This document shows, one piece after another, positions 9,193 through 26,638 of a stretch of DNA of 64,000 nt (its first letter is position 1; every line of letters starts with the position of its first letter). The notes beneath the pieces are model-generated. The model saw only the letters and a list, made by a program, of their open reading frames with translations. It was not told the DNA's origin and did not search any database. The position numbers were made by a program, and so were the translations under genes. The stretch is from NCBI RefSeq assembly GCF_000344805.1, contig NC_020453.1:5117001-5181000 (forward strand). Direction: 5' to 3'. The DNA is from Bradyrhizobium oligotrophicum S58. Lineage in GTDB: Bacteria; Pseudomonadota; Alphaproteobacteria; Rhizobiales; Xanthobacteraceae.

Positions 9193-9582
9193 TCAGACGC
9201 GCCGACGCTTGCGCGGACGGCAACCATTGTGCGGGATCGTCGTCACGTCGCGGATCGAGGTGACGGTGAAGCCCGCAGCCTGCAGCGCGCGAAGCGCCGA
9301 TTCACGGCCAGAACCAGGGCCGGCGACCTCGACTTCGAGGGTGCGCATGCCGTGTTCCTGGGCCTTCTTGGACACGTCCTCCGCCGCGACCTGCGCGGCA
9401 TACGGGGTCGACTTGCGCGATCCCTTGAAGCCCATCGTGCCGGCCGACGACCAGGCAATGGTATTGCCCTGCGCGTCGGTGATGGTGATGGTGGTGTTGT
9501 TGAACGATGAATTCACGTGTGCGACGCCGGAGGCGATGTTCTTGCGCTCACGACGGCGGACACGTGCGGCTTCCTTGGCCAT
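9193..9582 (-). CDS. rpsK: 30S ribosomal protein S11
   Basis: 129 residues. Binds 16S rRNA in the platform. Contains the core [19 protein letters not shown], the segment [23 protein letters not shown], and the basic tail [11 protein letters not shown]. Lies between rpsM and rpoA, with 126 to 129 bp gaps on each side that are larger than elsewhere in the cluster. Confidence 0.98.
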   Translation of the reverse strand: MAKEAARVRRRERKNIASGVAHVNSSFNNTTITITDAQGNTIAWSSAGTMGFKGSRKSTPYAAQVAAEDVSKKAQEHGMRTLEVEVAGPGSGRESALRALQAAGFTVTSIRDVTTIPHNGCRPRKRRRV

Positions 9583-9629
9583 ATAGGTACCTTTCCTGAG
9601 ATCTCAACGCCGCCGTAATGCCAGCGGCT

Positions 9630-9705
9630 ACACCGAACGGGCGAATGGTAAACGGCGAATAGCGAATAGGGACCTCCCCTACTCGCCACCCGCACATTTG
9701 CAATT
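9630..9705. repeat. Degenerate GCGAATG/GCGAGTA heptamer repeat between rpsK and rpsM
   Basis: Short repeated words (gcgaatg, gcgaata, gcgaata, then ctactcgcc) form an imperfect hairpin. The same word family recurs between rpsJ and tuf (22353-22428), suggesting a small mobile or slippage-derived element. Confidence 0.55.
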
Positions 9706-9711
9706 CGCCAA

Positions 9712-10080
9712 TTACTTCTTCTTGCCGGCGATCGCCTTGGCCGGCCCCTTGCGCGTGCGCGCATTGGTGTGGGTCCGCTGACCGCGCACCGGCAGGCCGC
9801 GGCGATGACGCAGGCCGCGATAGCAGCCGAGGTCCATCAGCCGCTTGATGTTGATGCCGGTCTCGCGCCGCAGGTCGCCCTCGACGACGTAGTCGCGGTC
9901 GATCACTTCGCGGATCTGCAGGACTTCCTGGTCGCTCAGCTGATTGACGCGGCGATCCTCGGCAATCTTGACCTTCTCGACGATATCGGCCGCGATCTTC
10001 GGGCCAATGCCATGGATATACTGGAGCGCGATGAGGACGCGCTTGTTGGTCGGGATGTTGACACCGGCAATACGGGCCAC
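9712..10080 (-). CDS. rpsM: 30S ribosomal protein S13
   Basis: 122 residues with GTG start. Sequence from [14 protein letters not shown] through [34 protein letters not shown] matches S13, which contacts the head of the small subunit and tRNA. GTG at 10080 has GGAGAG 6-7 bases upstream. An ATG 24 codons earlier lies in sequence without homology. First gene of the alpha operon, about 195 bp after adk. Confidence 0.97.
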   Translation of the reverse strand: MARIAGVNIPTNKRVLIALQYIHGIGPKIAADIVEKVKIAEDRRVNQLSDQEVLQIREVIDRDYVVEGDLRRETGINIKRLMDLGCYRGLRHRRGLPVRGQRTHTNARTRKGPAKAIAGKKK

Positions 10081-10275
10081 GGACTTCTCTCCTGTCACCG
10101 GTTGCGGGGCAGACCGGCCTTCGTTCTCGCTAACTCGGGCAGATGTCCGCAAACGCGAACAAGACGCCCACCCCTCGTTTCATGGGGCCCGGCATCTTTG
10201 GAAAACTATCCGACTTGGATGCGGGCTTATTAATGGATTCACACGGCGGTCGTCAACCGCCCCTACAAGATTCGA

Positions 10276-11193
10276 TCACCTTGTCGCACGCTTTTTTGCA
10301 GATTTTGCAGAGGTTTTCCGGGTTCCCTTGGCCGCTTTGGCGGCGGCCTTCGCAACCCTGCCACCGGCCTTTGAGGCCCTGCCGACGGCCTTGGGGGCCT
10401 TGCCGGCGGCTTTGGAGGCCTTTTTCGGCGCCGTCTTGGCAGCCTTGGTCACGGTCTTGGTCGCCTTCTTGGCGGCTTTTCCGGCCTTCTTGCCCGGCGC
10501 AGCCGCCTTGGCGGCCTTTTTGGCAGCTTTATTGGCGGATTTGGCCGGCGCATTGGCGCTGCGCTTGGCAGCCGCCGCCTTCTTGGCCGAGCGACTCGCG
10601 CCACCCTTCCCGACGGCAGCCAGGATCCGGCCGATCTCCTCGGTGACCTCCTCGATCGGCATCATGCCGTCGACAGTCGCGAGCATCCGGTGGTCGGAAT
10701 AATAGTGGATCAGGGGCTCGGTCTGGTCGCGGTAGCTCGCCAGGCGCTTGGTGAGGACTTCAGGGGTGTCATCCGCCCGCACCGCCTCGCCGCGGGCCCG
10801 CGTCTCGGCCGCCCGGCGCTCGACGCGCTCCAGCAGCACGCCCTCGTTGACCCGGAGCTCGATGACCGCGTCGAGCTTCATCTGCTTCTGCTTCAGCAGC
10901 GCGTCCAACGCCTCGGCCTGCGGCACGGTGCGCGGGAAGCCATCCAGGATGAAACCGTTATGCGCATCCGGCTGCTCGATCCGGTCGGCGATGATGCCGA
11001 CCACGACCTCGTCAGGCACCAAGCCGCCGGCAGCCATGATGTCCTTGGCCTTCAGTCCGATCGGCGTCTGCGCGGCCACCGCGGCGCGCAGCATGTCACC
11101 CGTCGACAGCTGAACGATGCCGTGACGCTGCACCAGACGCTGTGCCTGCGTCCCCTTGCCCGAACCGGGCGGTCCCAGAAGAATGAGTCTCAT
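10276..11193 (-). CDS. adk: Adenylate kinase with histone H1-like Lys/Ala tail
   Basis: Interconverts ATP + AMP and 2 ADP. Residues 1-194 form the kinase. The P-loop [10 protein letters not shown] is at 7-16, ST GDMLR near 30-36, and the AMP-binding DGFPRT at 84-89. A short LID ([22 protein letters not shown]) lacks zinc cysteines. Residues about 195-305 are a low-complexity tail of AAK/KKA/KAA units with Ser, Thr, Arg, Gly and Pro but no acidic residues. The tail stays in frame to a single stop. Bacterial Adk normally ends near residue 190-217. Start at 11193 gives the canonical [10 protein letters not shown]. Follows secY as in other spc operons. Confidence 0.95.
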   Translation of the reverse strand: MRLILLGPPGSGKGTQAQRLVQRHGIVQLSTGDMLRAAVAAQTPIGLKAKDIMAAGGLVPDEVVVGIIADRIEQPDAHNGFILDGFPRTVPQAEALDALLKQKQMKLDAVIELRVNEGVLLERVERRAAETRARGEAVRADDTPEVLTKRLASYRDQTEPLIHYYSDHRMLATVDGMMPIEEVTEEIGRILAAVGKGGASRSAKKAAAAKRSANAPAKSANKAAKKAAKAAAPGKKAGKAAKKATKTVTKAAKTAPKKASKAAGKAPKAVGRASKAGGRVAKAAAKAAKGTRKTSAKSAKKRATR

Positions 11194-11279
11194 CGAATTC
11201 CGCCCCCCGGCACACGGTGAGCGACCCTCCCGCACACCTTGTTCTTGGCTTTTGGTTCCCGGGCCGCGATCCGCCGCTA

Positions 11280-12611
<1,332 letters not shown>

Positions 12612-12768
12612 GTCTAGCTTTCTCCCGCCGCCCGTTCTTGACCGCATCAGCCCCGCGAGGGCTCGCGGGGCTTGGGCAGACGTCGGATATTATCTGGTGC
12701 GCAGACGCATTCTGTCCATCGCCCTGCCCCACCAAGCCTGAGCCTGTGGCGGCGCGATGACGCAGAAG

Positions 12769-13254
12769 TTACGCCGCTTCGCCTTCGTCCTTGGCAGGCG
12801 CCAGGATCTTGACGGTGCCGCCGGCCTTCTCGACCGCCGCGATCGCCGACTTCGAGGCGCCGTACACCTCGATGTTGATCTTGGCCTTGAGCTCGCCACG
12901 ACCGAGCAGACGCACGCCGTCCTTGGACCGGCGCAACGCGCCCGACTTCACCAGGGCTTCGGCGTTGATCACGCTGCCGGCGTCGAGCTTCTTGGCATCG
13001 ATCGCCTGCTGGATCCGGTCGAGATTGATCTCGACGAAATCCAGCGCGAAGATGTTGTTGAAGCCGCGCTTCGGCAGACGGCGATGCATCGGCATCTGAC
13101 CGCCTTCGAAGCCCTTGATGCGCACGCCGGAGCGCGCGGTCTGGCCCTTGCCGCCACGGCCCGAGGTCTTGCCCTTGCCGGAGCCGATGCCGCGGCCGAC
13201 GCGCATGCGCTTCTTGCGCGCGCCGGCGTTGTCGGCGATATCGCTGAGCTTCAT
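12769..13254 (-). CDS. rplO: 50S ribosomal protein L15
   Basis: 161 residues. The N-terminal Gly/Lys/Arg-rich arm ([20 protein letters not shown]) and the [20 protein letters not shown] segment are typical of L15, a late-assembling 23S rRNA binder. Lies between rpmD (12 bp upstream) and secY (157 bp downstream, no other feature seen in the gap). Confidence 0.98.
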   Translation of the reverse strand: MKLSDIADNAGARKKRMRVGRGIGSGKGKTSGRGGKGQTARSGVRIKGFEGGQMPMHRRLPKRGFNNIFALDFVEINLDRIQQAIDAKKLDAGSVINAEALVKSGALRRSKDGVRLLGRGELKAKINIEVYGASKSAIAAVEKAGGTVKILAPAKDEGEAA

Positions 13255-13265
13255 CGCCCTTCTCC

Positions 13266-13457
13266 TTACTTCTCGTCGACGATGCGGACGAGATGATGAA
13301 CCTTGGTGATCATGCCGCGGACCGCCGGCGTATCCGGCAACTCGGTCACCCGGCCGATCTTGTTGAGCTTCAACCCGATCAGCGTCTCGCGCTGCGAGTG
13401 ATGCCGGCGGATCGGGCTGCCGATCTGCTCGATCTTGATCGTCTTGGCGCTAGCCAT
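13266..13457 (-). CDS. rpmD: 50S ribosomal protein L30
   Basis: 63 residues, [20 protein letters not shown] through [18 protein letters not shown], the compact bacterial L30. The start at 13457 (MASAK) is preferred over an ATG three codons earlier. Sits between rpsE and rplO as in the spc operon. Confidence 0.96.
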   Translation of the reverse strand: MASAKTIKIEQIGSPIRRHHSQRETLIGLKLNKIGRVTELPDTPAVRGMITKVHHLVRIVDEK

Positions 13458-13502
13458 GGTCTTCACTCCGAGATGCGCCGGCCGAAAGGCGGCGCGCGTT
13501 CG

Positions 13503-14075
13503 TTAGTCGGCAGCTGCCTCGGCATCGCCACCGACGCGGCGGGCCTGCAGAGTCGACACCTTGATGTTACGGCGCGCAGCAACCGAGCGCGGGCTGTCCT
13601 GGTGCTTCAGCGCGTTGAAGGTCGCGCGCACCATGTTGTACGGGTTGGACGAGCCGATCGACTTCGCCACCACGTCCTGGATGCCCAGCGTCTCGAACAC
13701 GGCGCGCATCGGACCGCCGGCGATGATGCCGGTACCGGCCGGAGCCGCACGCAGATAGACGCGGCCCGCACCATGACGACCGAAGATGTCGTGATGCAGG
13801 GTCCGGCCCTCGCGCAGCGCGACGCGGGTCAAATTGCGCTTGGCGGAATCGGTCGCCTTGCGGATCGCCTCCGGCACTTCGCGTGCCTTGCCGTGGCCGA
13901 AACCGACCCGGCCCTTCTGATCGCCGATCACGACGAGCGCCGCAAAGCCGAAGCGCTTACCGCCCTTCACGACCTTCGCGACTCGGTTGATGTGGACGAG
14001 CTTGTCGACGAACTCGCTGTCGCGCTCCTCGCGCTCCTTGCGATCGCGACCGCCTCGTTCCCGTTCACCTGCCAT
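13503..14075 (-). CDS. rpsE: 30S ribosomal protein S5
   Basis: 190 residues. A charged N-terminal extension ([20 protein letters not shown]) precedes the dsRNA-binding fold ([39 protein letters not shown]), and [20 protein letters not shown] follows. S5 helps in decoding accuracy. Start at 14075 (MAGERE) has an appropriately placed purine-rich site. Confidence 0.98.
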   Translation of the reverse strand: MAGERERGGRDRKEREERDSEFVDKLVHINRVAKVVKGGKRFGFAALVVIGDQKGRVGFGHGKAREVPEAIRKATDSAKRNLTRVALREGRTLHHDIFGRHGAGRVYLRAAPAGTGIIAGGPMRAVFETLGIQDVVAKSIGSSNPYNMVRATFNALKHQDSPRSVAARRNIKVSTLQARRVGGDAEAAAD

Positions 14076-14123
14076 GGTGCTATCCAATCTTCTGAGGGGC
14101 TCTCGCGCCCATATCCATTGATG

Positions 14124-14486
14124 TTAGAAGCTCAGCCCGCTCTCGCGCGCCGCGTCGGCCAGGGCCTTGACGCGCCCGTGATAGAGATAGCCGCCGCGAT
14201 CGAACACGACTTCCTTGATCCCGGCCTTCACCGCGCGCTCGGCGAGCAGCTTGCCCACCGCCTTCGCCGCGTCGATGTCGGCACCGGTGTTGCCGGCCGA
14301 GCGCATCTCCTTCTCCATCGACGACGCAGAGGCGAGCGTCTCGCCCTTCTGATCGTCGATGACCTGAGCGTAGATGTGCTTCGACGAGCGGAACACCGAC
14401 AGACGCGGACGGCCGCCGGCGGAGCGGCGCAGCGACAGCCTCACACGCTGCTTGCGCCGGGCATTCGTAACCTTGGCTCTCGACAT
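14124..14486 (-). CDS. rplR: 50S ribosomal protein L18
   Basis: 120 residues with the L18 signatures [18 protein letters not shown] and [20 protein letters not shown] and the C-terminal REsGLsF. Binds 5S rRNA together with L5. Between rplF and rpsE. Confidence 0.98.
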   Translation of the reverse strand: MSRAKVTNARRKQRVRLSLRRSAGGRPRLSVFRSSKHIYAQVIDDQKGETLASASSMEKEMRSAGNTGADIDAAKAVGKLLAERAVKAGIKEVVFDRGGYLYHGRVKALADAARESGLSF

Positions 14487-14497
14487 GTCCGGCTCCG

Positions 14498-15031
14498 TTA
14501 CTTCTTCTTGCCTTCCTTGCGGAAGATAAATTCGCCCGCGTACTTCACGCCCTTGCCCTTATAGGGCTCCGGCGGCCGGTAGGCGCGGATTTCAGCGGCC
14601 ACCTGGCCGACGCGCTGCGAGTCGATGCCCGTGACCGTGATCTCGGTCGGCTTCGGCACCGCGATCGTGATGCCCTCCGGGATCTGGTAGACGACGTCGT
14701 GGCTGTAGCCGAGCGCGAGCTGCAGGTTTTTGCCCTGCATCGCGGCGCGGTAGCCGACGCCGGTGATCTCGAGCTTCTTCTCGAAGCCCTTGGTCACGCC
14801 TTCGACCAGATTCGCGATCTGGGCGCGAGCGGTACCGTACAGCGACCGGGCGCGCTTGGTCTCGGAACGCGGAGCAACCTTGACCTGGCCGCTCTCGAAC
14901 TTCACGTCCACGTCGTCATGGACGATGAACTGAAGCTGGCCCTTCGGCCCCTTCATCTTGACGGTCTGTCCGTCGACGGAGGCCGTCACTCCGGACGGCA
15001 CCGCCACAGGCTTCTTGCCAATACGTGACAT
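14498..15031 (-). CDS. rplF: 50S ribosomal protein L6
   Basis: 177 residues beginning [15 protein letters not shown] and ending with the L6 signature [17 protein letters not shown]. Two tandem alpha/beta domains are evident. Located near the factor-binding site of the large subunit. Spacing to rplR is 11 bp. Confidence 0.98.
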   Translation of the reverse strand: MSRIGKKPVAVPSGVTASVDGQTVKMKGPKGQLQFIVHDDVDVKFESGQVKVAPRSETKRARSLYGTARAQIANLVEGVTKGFEKKLEITGVGYRAAMQGKNLQLALGYSHDVVYQIPEGITIAVPKPTEITVTGIDSQRVGQVAAEIRAYRPPEPYKGKGVKYAGEFIFRKEGKKK

Positions 15032-15044
15032 GGCTCAATCCTTC

Positions 15045-15443
15045 TTAGAACACCGTGAAGAGAACTTCACCGCCGACATTCGCGTCACGCGCGCTATGGT
15101 CGGCCATGATTCCCTTCGGTGTCGACAAAACAGAAATTCCGAGCCCGTTGTTCACGCGCGGCAGGTTCTTCACCGAGGTGTAGACGCGCCGGCCAGGCTT
15201 GGAGACGCGCTCGATCTCGCGGATCACGGGCTCGCCGTCGAAATATTTCAGCTCGATCTCGAGCTCGCTGCGGCCCGAGGGATGCTCCACCGTGGCATAG
15301 CCGCGGATGTAGCCTTCGGACTTCAGCACCTCGAGTACGCTGGCGCGCATCTTTGAGCCGGGAGTCGAGACCTTCGACTTCGAGCGCATCTGCGCGTTGC
15401 GGATACGGGTGATCAGATCGCTGATGGGATCGTGCGTTGACAT
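15045..15443 (-). CDS. rpsH: 30S ribosomal protein S8
   Basis: 132 residues, [19 protein letters not shown] through [21 protein letters not shown]8 binds the central domain of 16S rRNA and in E. coli represses its own operon. The S8-like mRNA target was not located here by eye. Between rpsN and rplF. Confidence 0.98.
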   Translation of the reverse strand: MSTHDPISDLITRIRNAQMRSKSKVSTPGSKMRASVLEVLKSEGYIRGYATVEHPSGRSELEIELKYFDGEPVIREIERVSKPGRRVYTSVKNLPRVNNGLGISVLSTPKGIMADHSARDANVGGEVLFTVF

Positions 15444-15456
15444 GGTGCGATCCTCC

Positions 15457-15762
15457 TTACCAGCTCGACTTCACGAGGCCCGGAACCAGGCCCTTCGAGC
15501 CCAGCTCGCGCAGCGCGATGCGGCTCAGCTTGTTCTTGCGATAGTTCGACCGCGGCCGGCCCGTCAGCTCGCAACGGTTGCGGATGCGGGTCGCCGACGA
15601 GTTGCGCGGCATTTCAGCCAGCTTGAGGGTCGCGGCGAAACGCTCCTCCATCGGCTTGGTCTTGTCGGCGATGATCGCCTTCAACCGGGCGCGCTTCGGA
15701 GCGGCGTTCTTCGACATCCGCTTGCGCCGGTTGTTCTTCTCGATTGAACTCTTCTTTGCCAT
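15457..15762 (-). CDS. rpsN: 30S ribosomal protein S14 (zinc-independent form)
   Basis: 101 residues with the conserved [10 protein letters not shown] and [19 protein letters not shown]. Only one cysteine is present, so this is the long C-minus form without a CXXC zinc site. Single gene between rplE and rpsH. Confidence 0.98.
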   Translation of the reverse strand: MAKKSSIEKNNRRKRMSKNAAPKRARLKAIIADKTKPMEERFAATLKLAEMPRNSSATRIRNRCELTGRPRSNYRKNKLSRIALRELGSKGLVPGLVKSSW

Positions 15763-15809
15763 GCTTGGCTCCTGGGTATCCGCGTTTGAGATGCTCTTAA
15801 GTCAGCGTC

Positions 15810-16359
<550 letters not shown>

Positions 16360-16367
<8 letters not shown>

Positions 16368-16674
16368 CGATCTCAACTCCCGAGCTCTTGGCAACGCGGA
16401 CCTTCTTGCCGTCCGCCTGAATCTTGAATCCAACGCGCGTCGGCTTGCCGTCCTTGCCGACATACGCGACGTTCGACAGGTCGATCGGCGCCTCTTTCGA
16501 GATGATGCCGCCTTCCTGGTTCTGCGTCTGCTTCTGGTGACGCTTCACCAGGTTGATGCCGCGCACCAGGGCCTTCCCCTCGTCGGGACGTACTTCGAAC
16601 ACCTCGCCGGTGCGACCCTTGTCGCGACCGGTCAGGACGATCACCTTGTCGCCCTTGCGGATCTTGGCAGCCAT
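16360..16674 (-). CDS. rplX: 50S ribosomal protein L24
   Basis: 104 residues, [20 protein letters not shown] (KOW motif) through [12 protein letters not shown]. Assembly initiator protein of the large subunit. The start codon overlaps the rplN stop by one base and the stop overlaps the rplE start. Confidence 0.97.
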
Positions 16675-17042
16675 CACAGCACCTCCGGCGCAAGCGAAAT
16701 GATCTTCATGTGGTTCTTGGCGCGCAGCTCGCGCGGCACCGGCCCGAAGATACGGGTGCCGACCGGCTCCGACTGGTTGTTGATCAGAACGGCCGCGTTG
16801 CGGTCGAAGCGGATCACCGAGCCGTCGGCGCGGCGGATGTCCTTGCGGACGCGCACCACGACGGCCTTCATGACGTCGCCCTTCTTCACCTTGCCACGCG
16901 GAATGGCTTCCTTGATCGACACCACGATGATGTCGCCGACGGTGGCATAGCGGCGCTTCGAACCGCCGAGCACCTTGATACACATGACACGGCGTGCGCC
17001 TGAATTATCGGCCACGTCGAGGTTGGTCTGCATCTGAATCAT
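16674..17042 (-). CDS. rplN: 50S ribosomal protein L14
   Basis: 122 residues, [20 protein letters not shown] to the C-terminal [24 protein letters not shown]. Forms an intersubunit bridge. First gene of the spc part, separated from rpsQ by a 99-bp gap with a GC-rich hairpin. Confidence 0.98.
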   Translation of the reverse strand: MIQMQTNLDVADNSGARRVMCIKVLGGSKRRYATVGDIIVVSIKEAIPRGKVKKGDVMKAVVVRVRKDIRRADGSVIRFDRNAAVLINNQSEPVGTRIFGPVPRELRAKNHMKIISLAPEVL

Positions 17043-17103
17043 TGATGCACCTCGTCCTCTTCATCTGCTGCGCAGGAAAGCTGCGCCTTGTTTGATCCCG
17101 AAA

Positions 17104-17132
17104 GCGAAACCGGCCCCCTTGGGAGGGCCGCG
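17104..17132 (-). other. GC-rich hairpin between rpsQ and rplN
   Basis: CGGCCCTCCCAAGGGGGCCGG can fold into a strong stem followed by TTTCGCTTTCGG on the - strand. It marks the S10/spc boundary and might act as a weak terminator or processing site. Judged by eye only. Confidence 0.45.
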
Positions 17133-17141
17133 TTTCGCGCC

Positions 17142-17390
17142 TCAGGCGGTTTTCTTGTGCTCGCCCCGGATCACGGTCCAGCGCTTGAGCTTCGAGATCG
17201 GCTTGCTCTCCTCGATCCACACCATGTCGCCCGGCTTGAACTCGTTGTTCTCGTCGTGCGCGTGGTAGTTCTTCGAGCGGCGGATGGTCTTCTTGTAGAT
17301 CGGATGGGTGAAGCGCCGGTCGACGCGCACCACGATCGTCTTGGCCTGCTTGTCGCTGACGACGACGCCCTGAAGGGTCCGTTTCGGCAT
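17142..17390 (-). CDS. rpsQ: 30S ribosomal protein S17
   Basis: 82 residues, [20 protein letters not shown] with the OB-fold pattern and [20 protein letters not shown]. Early-binding small-subunit protein. Start at 17390, 10 bp after the rpmC stop. Last gene of the S10 part. Confidence 0.98.
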   Translation of the reverse strand: MPKRTLQGVVVSDKQAKTIVVRVDRRFTHPIYKKTIRRSKNYHAHDENNEFKPGDMVWIEESKPISKLKRWTVIRGEHKKTA

Positions 17391-17400
17391 GTCGAGCCTC

Positions 17401-17607
17401 TTACTTCGTCTTGGCGCGCTGCTGCGCGGCGATGGTCTTGATACGGGCGATGTCGCGGCGCGCCTCACGCAGCCGCGAGGTGTTCTCCAGCTGCCCGGTG
17501 GCGCGCTGAAAACGCAGGTTGAAGCGCTCCTTCTTCAGATTGACGATCGCATCGTCCATCTGGTCGGGGCTCATCGCGCGAATGTCGGCAATCTTCATCT
17601 CGGCCAT
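17401..17607 (-). CDS. rpmC: 50S ribosomal protein L29
   Basis: 68 residues, two-helix protein near the tunnel exit: [20 protein letters not shown] and [20 protein letters not shown]. The start at 17607 is preferred to the ATG at 17613 because CGGAG lies 8 bases upstream. The earlier ATG overlaps the rplP stop with almost no spacing. Confidence 0.95.
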   Translation of the reverse strand: MAEMKIADIRAMSPDQMDDAIVNLKKERFNLRFQRATGQLENTSRLREARRDIARIKTIAAQQRAKTK

Positions 17608-17612
17608 GGCCA

Positions 17613-18026
17613 TTACTCCGCAATGCGCTCGACGAAGCGCGTCTTGATCGGCAGCTTGGCGGCCGCCAGCAGCAGCGCCTCGCGCGCGATCTGGTTGGTC
17701 ACGCCGTCGATCTCGAACATCACCCGGCCCGGCTTGACGCGAGCCACCCACAATTCAGGCGAACCCTTGCCGGAGCCCATGCGGACTTCGGCCGGCTTCT
17801 TCGACACCGGAAGATCCGGGAACACCCGGATCCAGACGCGGCCGGCGCGCTTCATGTGACGGGTCAGGGCACGACGGGCCGCCTCGATCTGGCGTGCGGT
17901 GACCCGATCCGGCTCCATCGCCTTCAGCCCGAACTGGCCGAAGGCCAGCGTTGCACCCGAGGACGCCACGCCGTGGATACGGCCCTTATGCGCCTTTCGG
18001 AACTTGGTCTTCTTTGGTTGCATCAT
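17613..18026 (-). CDS. rplP: 50S ribosomal protein L16
   Basis: 137 residues, [20 protein letters not shown] with [20 protein letters not shown] and [19 protein letters not shown]. Helps organise the A site and peptidyl transferase centre. Between rpsC and rpmC. Confidence 0.98.
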   Translation of the reverse strand: MMQPKKTKFRKAHKGRIHGVASSGATLAFGQFGLKAMEPDRVTARQIEAARRALTRHMKRAGRVWIRVFPDLPVSKKPAEVRMGSGKGSPELWVARVKPGRVMFEIDGVTNQIAREALLLAAAKLPIKTRFVERIAE

Positions 18027-18065
18027 GGCTTTGAGCCCTCAAACCTGTCTTGTCGCAGCGATCGG

Positions 18066-18788
<723 letters not shown>

Positions 18789-18809
18789 CGTATTCTCCCA
18801 GCGCCTGCT

Positions 18810-19190
18810 TTAAGCGCTCGCCTCGACCTGACGAACAATGATCGTCAGCTGCGAAAACGGTTTGAAAACTCGGCCCGAACGGCCACGGCCGCGCGGCGAG
18901 AAACGCTTCATCACGATTCCCTTGCCGACGAAAGCCTGCGTGACGACGAGATCGTCGACCTCGAGCTCGTGGTTGTTCTCGGCATTGGCGATCGCCGATT
19001 CCAGGCACTTCTTGACGTCGACCGCAATCCGCTTGCGCGAAAACTGCAGGTCGGCGAGGGCTGCCGACGCCTTGCGGCCGCGGATCATCTGCGCCACCAG
19101 GTTCAGCTTCTGCGGGCTCACCCGAAGCATCCGGGCCACAGCCTTGGCCTCGTTGTCCGGGAGGCTCCGTTCGCGCTTTGGTTTGCTCAT
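18810..19190 (-). CDS. rplV: 50S ribosomal protein L22
   Basis: 126 residues, with [20 protein letters not shown] and the tunnel-lining loop [20 protein letters not shown]. Between rpsS and rpsC. Confidence 0.98.
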   Translation of the reverse strand: MSKPKRERSLPDNEAKAVARMLRVSPQKLNLVAQMIRGRKASAALADLQFSRKRIAVDVKKCLESAIANAENNHELEVDDLVVTQAFVGKGIVMKRFSPRGRGRSGRVFKPFSQLTIIVRQVEASA

Positions 19191-19200
19191 CGCTTAATCC

Positions 19201-19479
19201 TCAAGCCTTCTTGGCTTTCTTATCGCCCGAATGGCCGTGGAAGGTACGGGTCGGCGAGAACTCGCCGAACTTGTGGCCGACCATCTCTTCGTTGATCGCC
19301 ACCGGCACGTGCTTCTGGCCGTTGTAGACGCCGAACGTCAGGCCGACGAACTGCGGCAGGATCGTCGAGCGGCGGCTCCAGATCTTGATGACGTCATGAC
19401 GGCCGGACGCACGCGCAGCATCTGCCTTCTTGAGCAGCGACGCCTCGACGAACGGGCCTTTCCAGACTGAACGAACCAT
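19201..19479 (-). CDS. rpsS: 30S ribosomal protein S19
   Basis: 92 residues, [20 protein letters not shown] and [20 protein letters not shown]. Head protein forming a complex with S13, which is encoded further along the same cluster. Confidence 0.98.
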   Translation of the reverse strand: MVRSVWKGPFVEASLLKKADAARASGRHDVIKIWSRRSTILPQFVGLTFGVYNGQKHVPVAINEEMVGHKFGEFSPTRTFHGHSGDKKAKKA

Positions 19480-19491
19480 GTCCGTCGTTCC

Positions 19492-20325
19492 TTACTTCTT
19501 CCGCTTGTGGCGGCTCAAGAGAATGAATTTGTCGGTCGACTTGTTGGTGCGGGTCTTCTTGCCCTTGGTGGGCTTGCCCCATGGAGTGACCGGGTGACGA
19601 CCGCCGGAGGTACGGCCTTCGCCGCCGCCGTGCGGATGGTCGATCGGGTTCATCGCGACACCGCGGTTGTGAGGCCTGCGGCCCATCCAACGCTTGCGGC
19701 CGGCCTTGCCGATCGAGGTGTTCATGTGGTCCGGGTTCGACACCGCACCGATGGTGCCGCGGCAACGGCCGTGCACCAGGCGCTGCTCGCCCGAATTCAG
19801 GCGCACGATGACGTAGTCGTGGTCGCGGCCGACGAGCTGGGCATAGGTGCCGGCCGAACGCGCGAGCTGGCCACCCTTGCCGATCTTGACCTCGATGTTG
19901 TGCACGATCGTGCCCACCGGCATGTTGCCGAGCGGCATGACGTTGCCCGGCTTCACGTCGACATAGTTGCCGGCGACGATGGTGTCGCCGACCGCCAGCC
20001 GCTGCGGCGCCAGGATGTAGGCGAGCTCGCCGTCCTGATACTTGACCAGGGCGATGAAGGCCGTGCGGTTCGGATCGTACTCCAGCCGCTCTACGGTGGC
20101 CGGAACGTCGACCTTGTCGCGCTTGAAGTCGACCGTGCGATACGACTGCTTGTGACCGCCGCCGAGGAAGCGAACCGTGATGCGGCCGGTGTTGTTACGG
20201 CCGCCGCTCGACTGCTTGCCTTCCGTCAGCGCCTTCACAGGCTTGCCCTTGTAGAGGGCCGAACGATCGACCATCACCAGCTGGCGCTGGCCCGGCGTCG
20301 TGGGGTTGAATGTCTTCAATGCCAT
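19492..20325 (-). CDS. rplB: 50S ribosomal protein L2
   Basis: 277 residues. [20 protein letters not shown] start, and the peptidyl-transferase-proximal segment [20 protein letters not shown] with the conserved histidine. Essential for subunit association and the catalytic centre. Confidence 0.98.
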   Translation of the reverse strand: MALKTFNPTTPGQRQLVMVDRSALYKGKPVKALTEGKQSSGGRNNTGRITVRFLGGGHKQSYRTVDFKRDKVDVPATVERLEYDPNRTAFIALVKYQDGELAYILAPQRLAVGDTIVAGNYVDVKPGNVMPLGNMPVGTIVHNIEVKIGKGGQLARSAGTYAQLVGRDHDYVIVRLNSGEQRLVHGRCRGTIGAVSNPDHMNTSIGKAGRKRWMGRRPHNRGVAMNPIDHPHGGGEGRTSGGRHPVTPWGKPTKGKKTRTNKSTDKFILLSRHKRKK

Positions 20326-20337
20326 GGCAGCTCAGCC

Positions 20338-20637
20338 TTACAGTCCGGTGGTGACGTCGATCCGGTGGCCCTCTTCGAGGGTCACGATCGCCCGCTTGCT
20401 GTCCGATTGCGAACCGAAATGACCGCGGAACACCTTGGTCTTGCCCTTGCGGACGAGCGTGTTCACGCTCTTGACCTTGACGTCGAACAGCTTCTCGATC
20501 GCTTCCTTGATCTGCGGCTTGGTCGCCTTGGCGGCCACCTTGAACAGAACCTTGTTGTGCTCCGACGCGAAAGTCGCCTTCTCGGTCACGACCGGCGCGA
20601 GGATGATGTCGTAGTGGCGCGGATCGATGGTCTTCAT
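20338..20637 (-). CDS. rplW: 50S ribosomal protein L23
   Basis: 99 residues, [20 protein letters not shown] and the conserved KVFRGHFG. Docking site for trigger factor and SRP at the tunnel exit. The start overlaps the rplD stop by 4 bases. Confidence 0.98.
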   Translation of the reverse strand: MKTIDPRHYDIILAPVVTEKATFASEHNKVLFKVAAKATKPQIKEAIEKLFDVKVKSVNTLVRKGKTKVFRGHFGSQSDSKRAIVTLEEGHRIDVTTGL

Positions 20638-21254
20638 TTGAAGCGCGCCTCCAGCGCATCGATCGCCGCCTTGGTCAGCACGAGCTTCTGACGGCGCAGG
20701 ATGTCGTAGACGTTGATGCCCTGGATCGGCAGCACGTCCATGTTCGGGATGTTGCGGGCCGCAGCGGCGAAGCCGTTGTGCAGCTCGGCGCCATCGATGA
20801 TCAGGGCGTTGGTCAGGCCGAGACCGGAGAAGTGCCCGATCAACGCCTTGGTCTTCGCCGCCTCGAGGGTGGCGTTCTCCAGCACGACCAGATCACCGTC
20901 CTTGGCCTTCGCCGACAGCGCATGCTTCAGCGCCATGGCGCGGACCTTCTTCGGCAGATCAGTCGCATGCGAGCGAACGACCGGACCGAAGGCGCGGCCA
21001 CCGCCACGGAACTGCGGCACGCGCGCCGAGCCGTGACGAGCACCGCCGGTGCCCTTCTGCTTGTACATCTTCTTGCCGGTGCGCCAGATCTCGGCGCGGC
21101 CCTTGGCCTTGTGCGTGCCCGCCTGACGCTTGTTCAGCTGCCACTGAACGCAGCGCTGGATGATGTCGGCGCGCGGCTCGAGACCGAAGATGGCGTCGGA
21201 CAGCTGGACGGAGCCGGCTTCCTTGCCCTCGAGGGTGGTGACTTTCAGTTCCAT
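20634..21254 (-). CDS. rplD: 50S ribosomal protein L4
   Basis: 206 residues with the tunnel loop [20 protein letters not shown] and [20 protein letters not shown]. In E. coli L4 represses the S10 operon through the leader upstream of rpsJ. No equivalent leader could be assigned here. Start is directly adjacent to the rplC stop. Confidence 0.98.
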   Translation of the reverse strand: MELKVTTLEGKEAGSVQLSDAIFGLEPRADIIQRCVQWQLNKRQAGTHKAKGRAEIWRTGKKMYKQKGTGGARHGSARVPQFRGGGRAFGPVVRSHATDLPKKVRAMALKHALSAKAKDGDLVVLENATLEAAKTKALIGHFSGLGLTNALIIDGAELHNGFAAAARNIPNMDVLPIQGINVYDILRRQKLVLTKAAIDALEARFK

Positions 21255-21974
21255 TTATGCGCCCTCCTGCACGGCCGGCGCTTCGGCACCCTGCTCACCC
21301 GCGACCTTGAACTTGCCGGGCTTCGGCGCGTCCTTCGGCAGCGGCTTCTTCACGGCGTCGCGCACCGAGATCCAGCCACCCTTCGAGCCGGGCACGGCGC
21401 CTTCCACCAGGATCAGGCCGCGCTCGACGTCCGTCTGCACAACCCGCAGGTTGAGCGTGGTGACGCGATCGACACCCATGTGGCCAGGCATCTTCTTGTT
21501 CTTCCAGGTCTTGCCGGGGTCCTGACGACCACCGGTCGAACCGATCGAACGATGCGAGACCGACACACCGTGTGTCGCGCGCAAACCGCCGAAGTTCCAG
21601 CGCTTCATGCCGCCCGCGAAGCCCTTACCGACCGAGGTGCCGGTGACGTCGACGAACTGGCCGACGACGAAATGGTCGGCCAGGATCTCGGCGCCGACCG
21701 GGATCAGCGAGTCTTCGCTGACACGGAATTCGGCGAGCTTGCGCTTCGGCTCGACCTTGGCGACCGCGAACTGGCCGCGCTCCGCCTTCGGCATGTAGAC
21801 CGTCTTGCGGCTGCCGCTGCCGAGCTGCAGCGCGACATAGCCGTTCTTCTCGGTGGTGCGGTGACCGACCACCTGGCAATTGCCGAGCTTCAGCACGGTC
21901 ACGGGGATATGTTCGCCGGTCTCCGTGAAGACCCGCGTCATCCCGACCTTTTGTGCGATCACTCCGGAGCGCAT
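21255..21974 (-). CDS. rplC: 50S ribosomal protein L3
   Basis: 239 residues, [20 protein letters not shown], with [20 protein letters not shown] and [20 protein letters not shown] reaching the peptidyl transferase centre. The C-terminus has an extra 20 or so Ala/Glu/Pro-rich residues ([14 protein letters not shown]) beyond the conserved core. Confidence 0.98.
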   Translation of the reverse strand: MRSGVIAQKVGMTRVFTETGEHIPVTVLKLGNCQVVGHRTTEKNGYVALQLGSGSRKTVYMPKAERGQFAVAKVEPKRKLAEFRVSEDSLIPVGAEILADHFVVGQFVDVTGTSVGKGFAGGMKRWNFGGLRATHGVSVSHRSIGSTGGRQDPGKTWKNKKMPGHMGVDRVTTLNLRVVQTDVERGLILVEGAVPGSKGGWISVRDAVKKPLPKDAPKPGKFKVAGEQGAEAPAVQEGA

Positions 21975-22031
21975 CGGCGTGCTTCCTGTTCTTCTCTATG
22001 TCCGCGAAACGGCGAACGTGAATCCAAAAAC

Positions 22032-22340
22032 TTAGAGCTTGATCTCGACGTCGACACCGGCGGCCAGGTCGAGCTTCATCAGAGCATCGACGGTCTGCGG
22101 GGTCGGATCGACGATGTCGAGCAGGCGCTTGTGGGTGCGCATCTCGAACTGCTCGCGGCTCTTCTTGTCGACGTGCGGCGAACGGTTCACGGTGAACTTC
22201 TCGATGCGGGTCGGCAGCGGAATGGGTCCGCGAACCTGCGCGCCGGTCCGTTTCGCCGTGTTGACGATCTCGCGCGTCGACGTATCGAGGATACGATGGT
22301 CAAACGCCTTGAGACGGATGCGGATATTTTGGCCGTTCAT
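22032..22340 (-). CDS. rpsJ: 30S ribosomal protein S10 (NusE)
   Basis: 102 residues, [20 protein letters not shown], with [20 protein letters not shown]. Head protein and partner of NusB/NusG in antitermination. Start at 22340. The frame extends upstream through a repeat-like leader without homology. Confidence 0.98.
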
Positions 22341-22352
22341 TGCCGTATCTTT

Positions 22353-22428
22353 CTTTGAGTAGTGAGTGGCGAGTAGCGAACAGCGAATGGATTTCTCCAT
22401 TCGCCACCCGCCATTCCCTATTCGCTTT
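22353..22428. repeat. Degenerate heptamer repeat between tuf and rpsJ
   Basis: Words gagtggcgagtagcgaa, cagcgaatgga and tccattcgccacccgcc form a partly self-complementary block (CGAATGGA...TCCATTCG). It resembles 9630-9705 in word content and position between translation genes. Confidence 0.6.
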
Positions 22429-22430
22429 TG

Positions 22431-23621
<1,191 letters not shown>

Positions 23622-23660
23622 TTGACTCTCCGTTCAGTCGCTCACTTGAGCTCGCGACAA

Positions 23661-25733
<2,073 letters not shown>

Positions 25734-25766
25734 GAAGGTGTTCCCTGATTTCCGTTCGGGCCGCTA

Positions 25767-26638
<872 letters not shown>

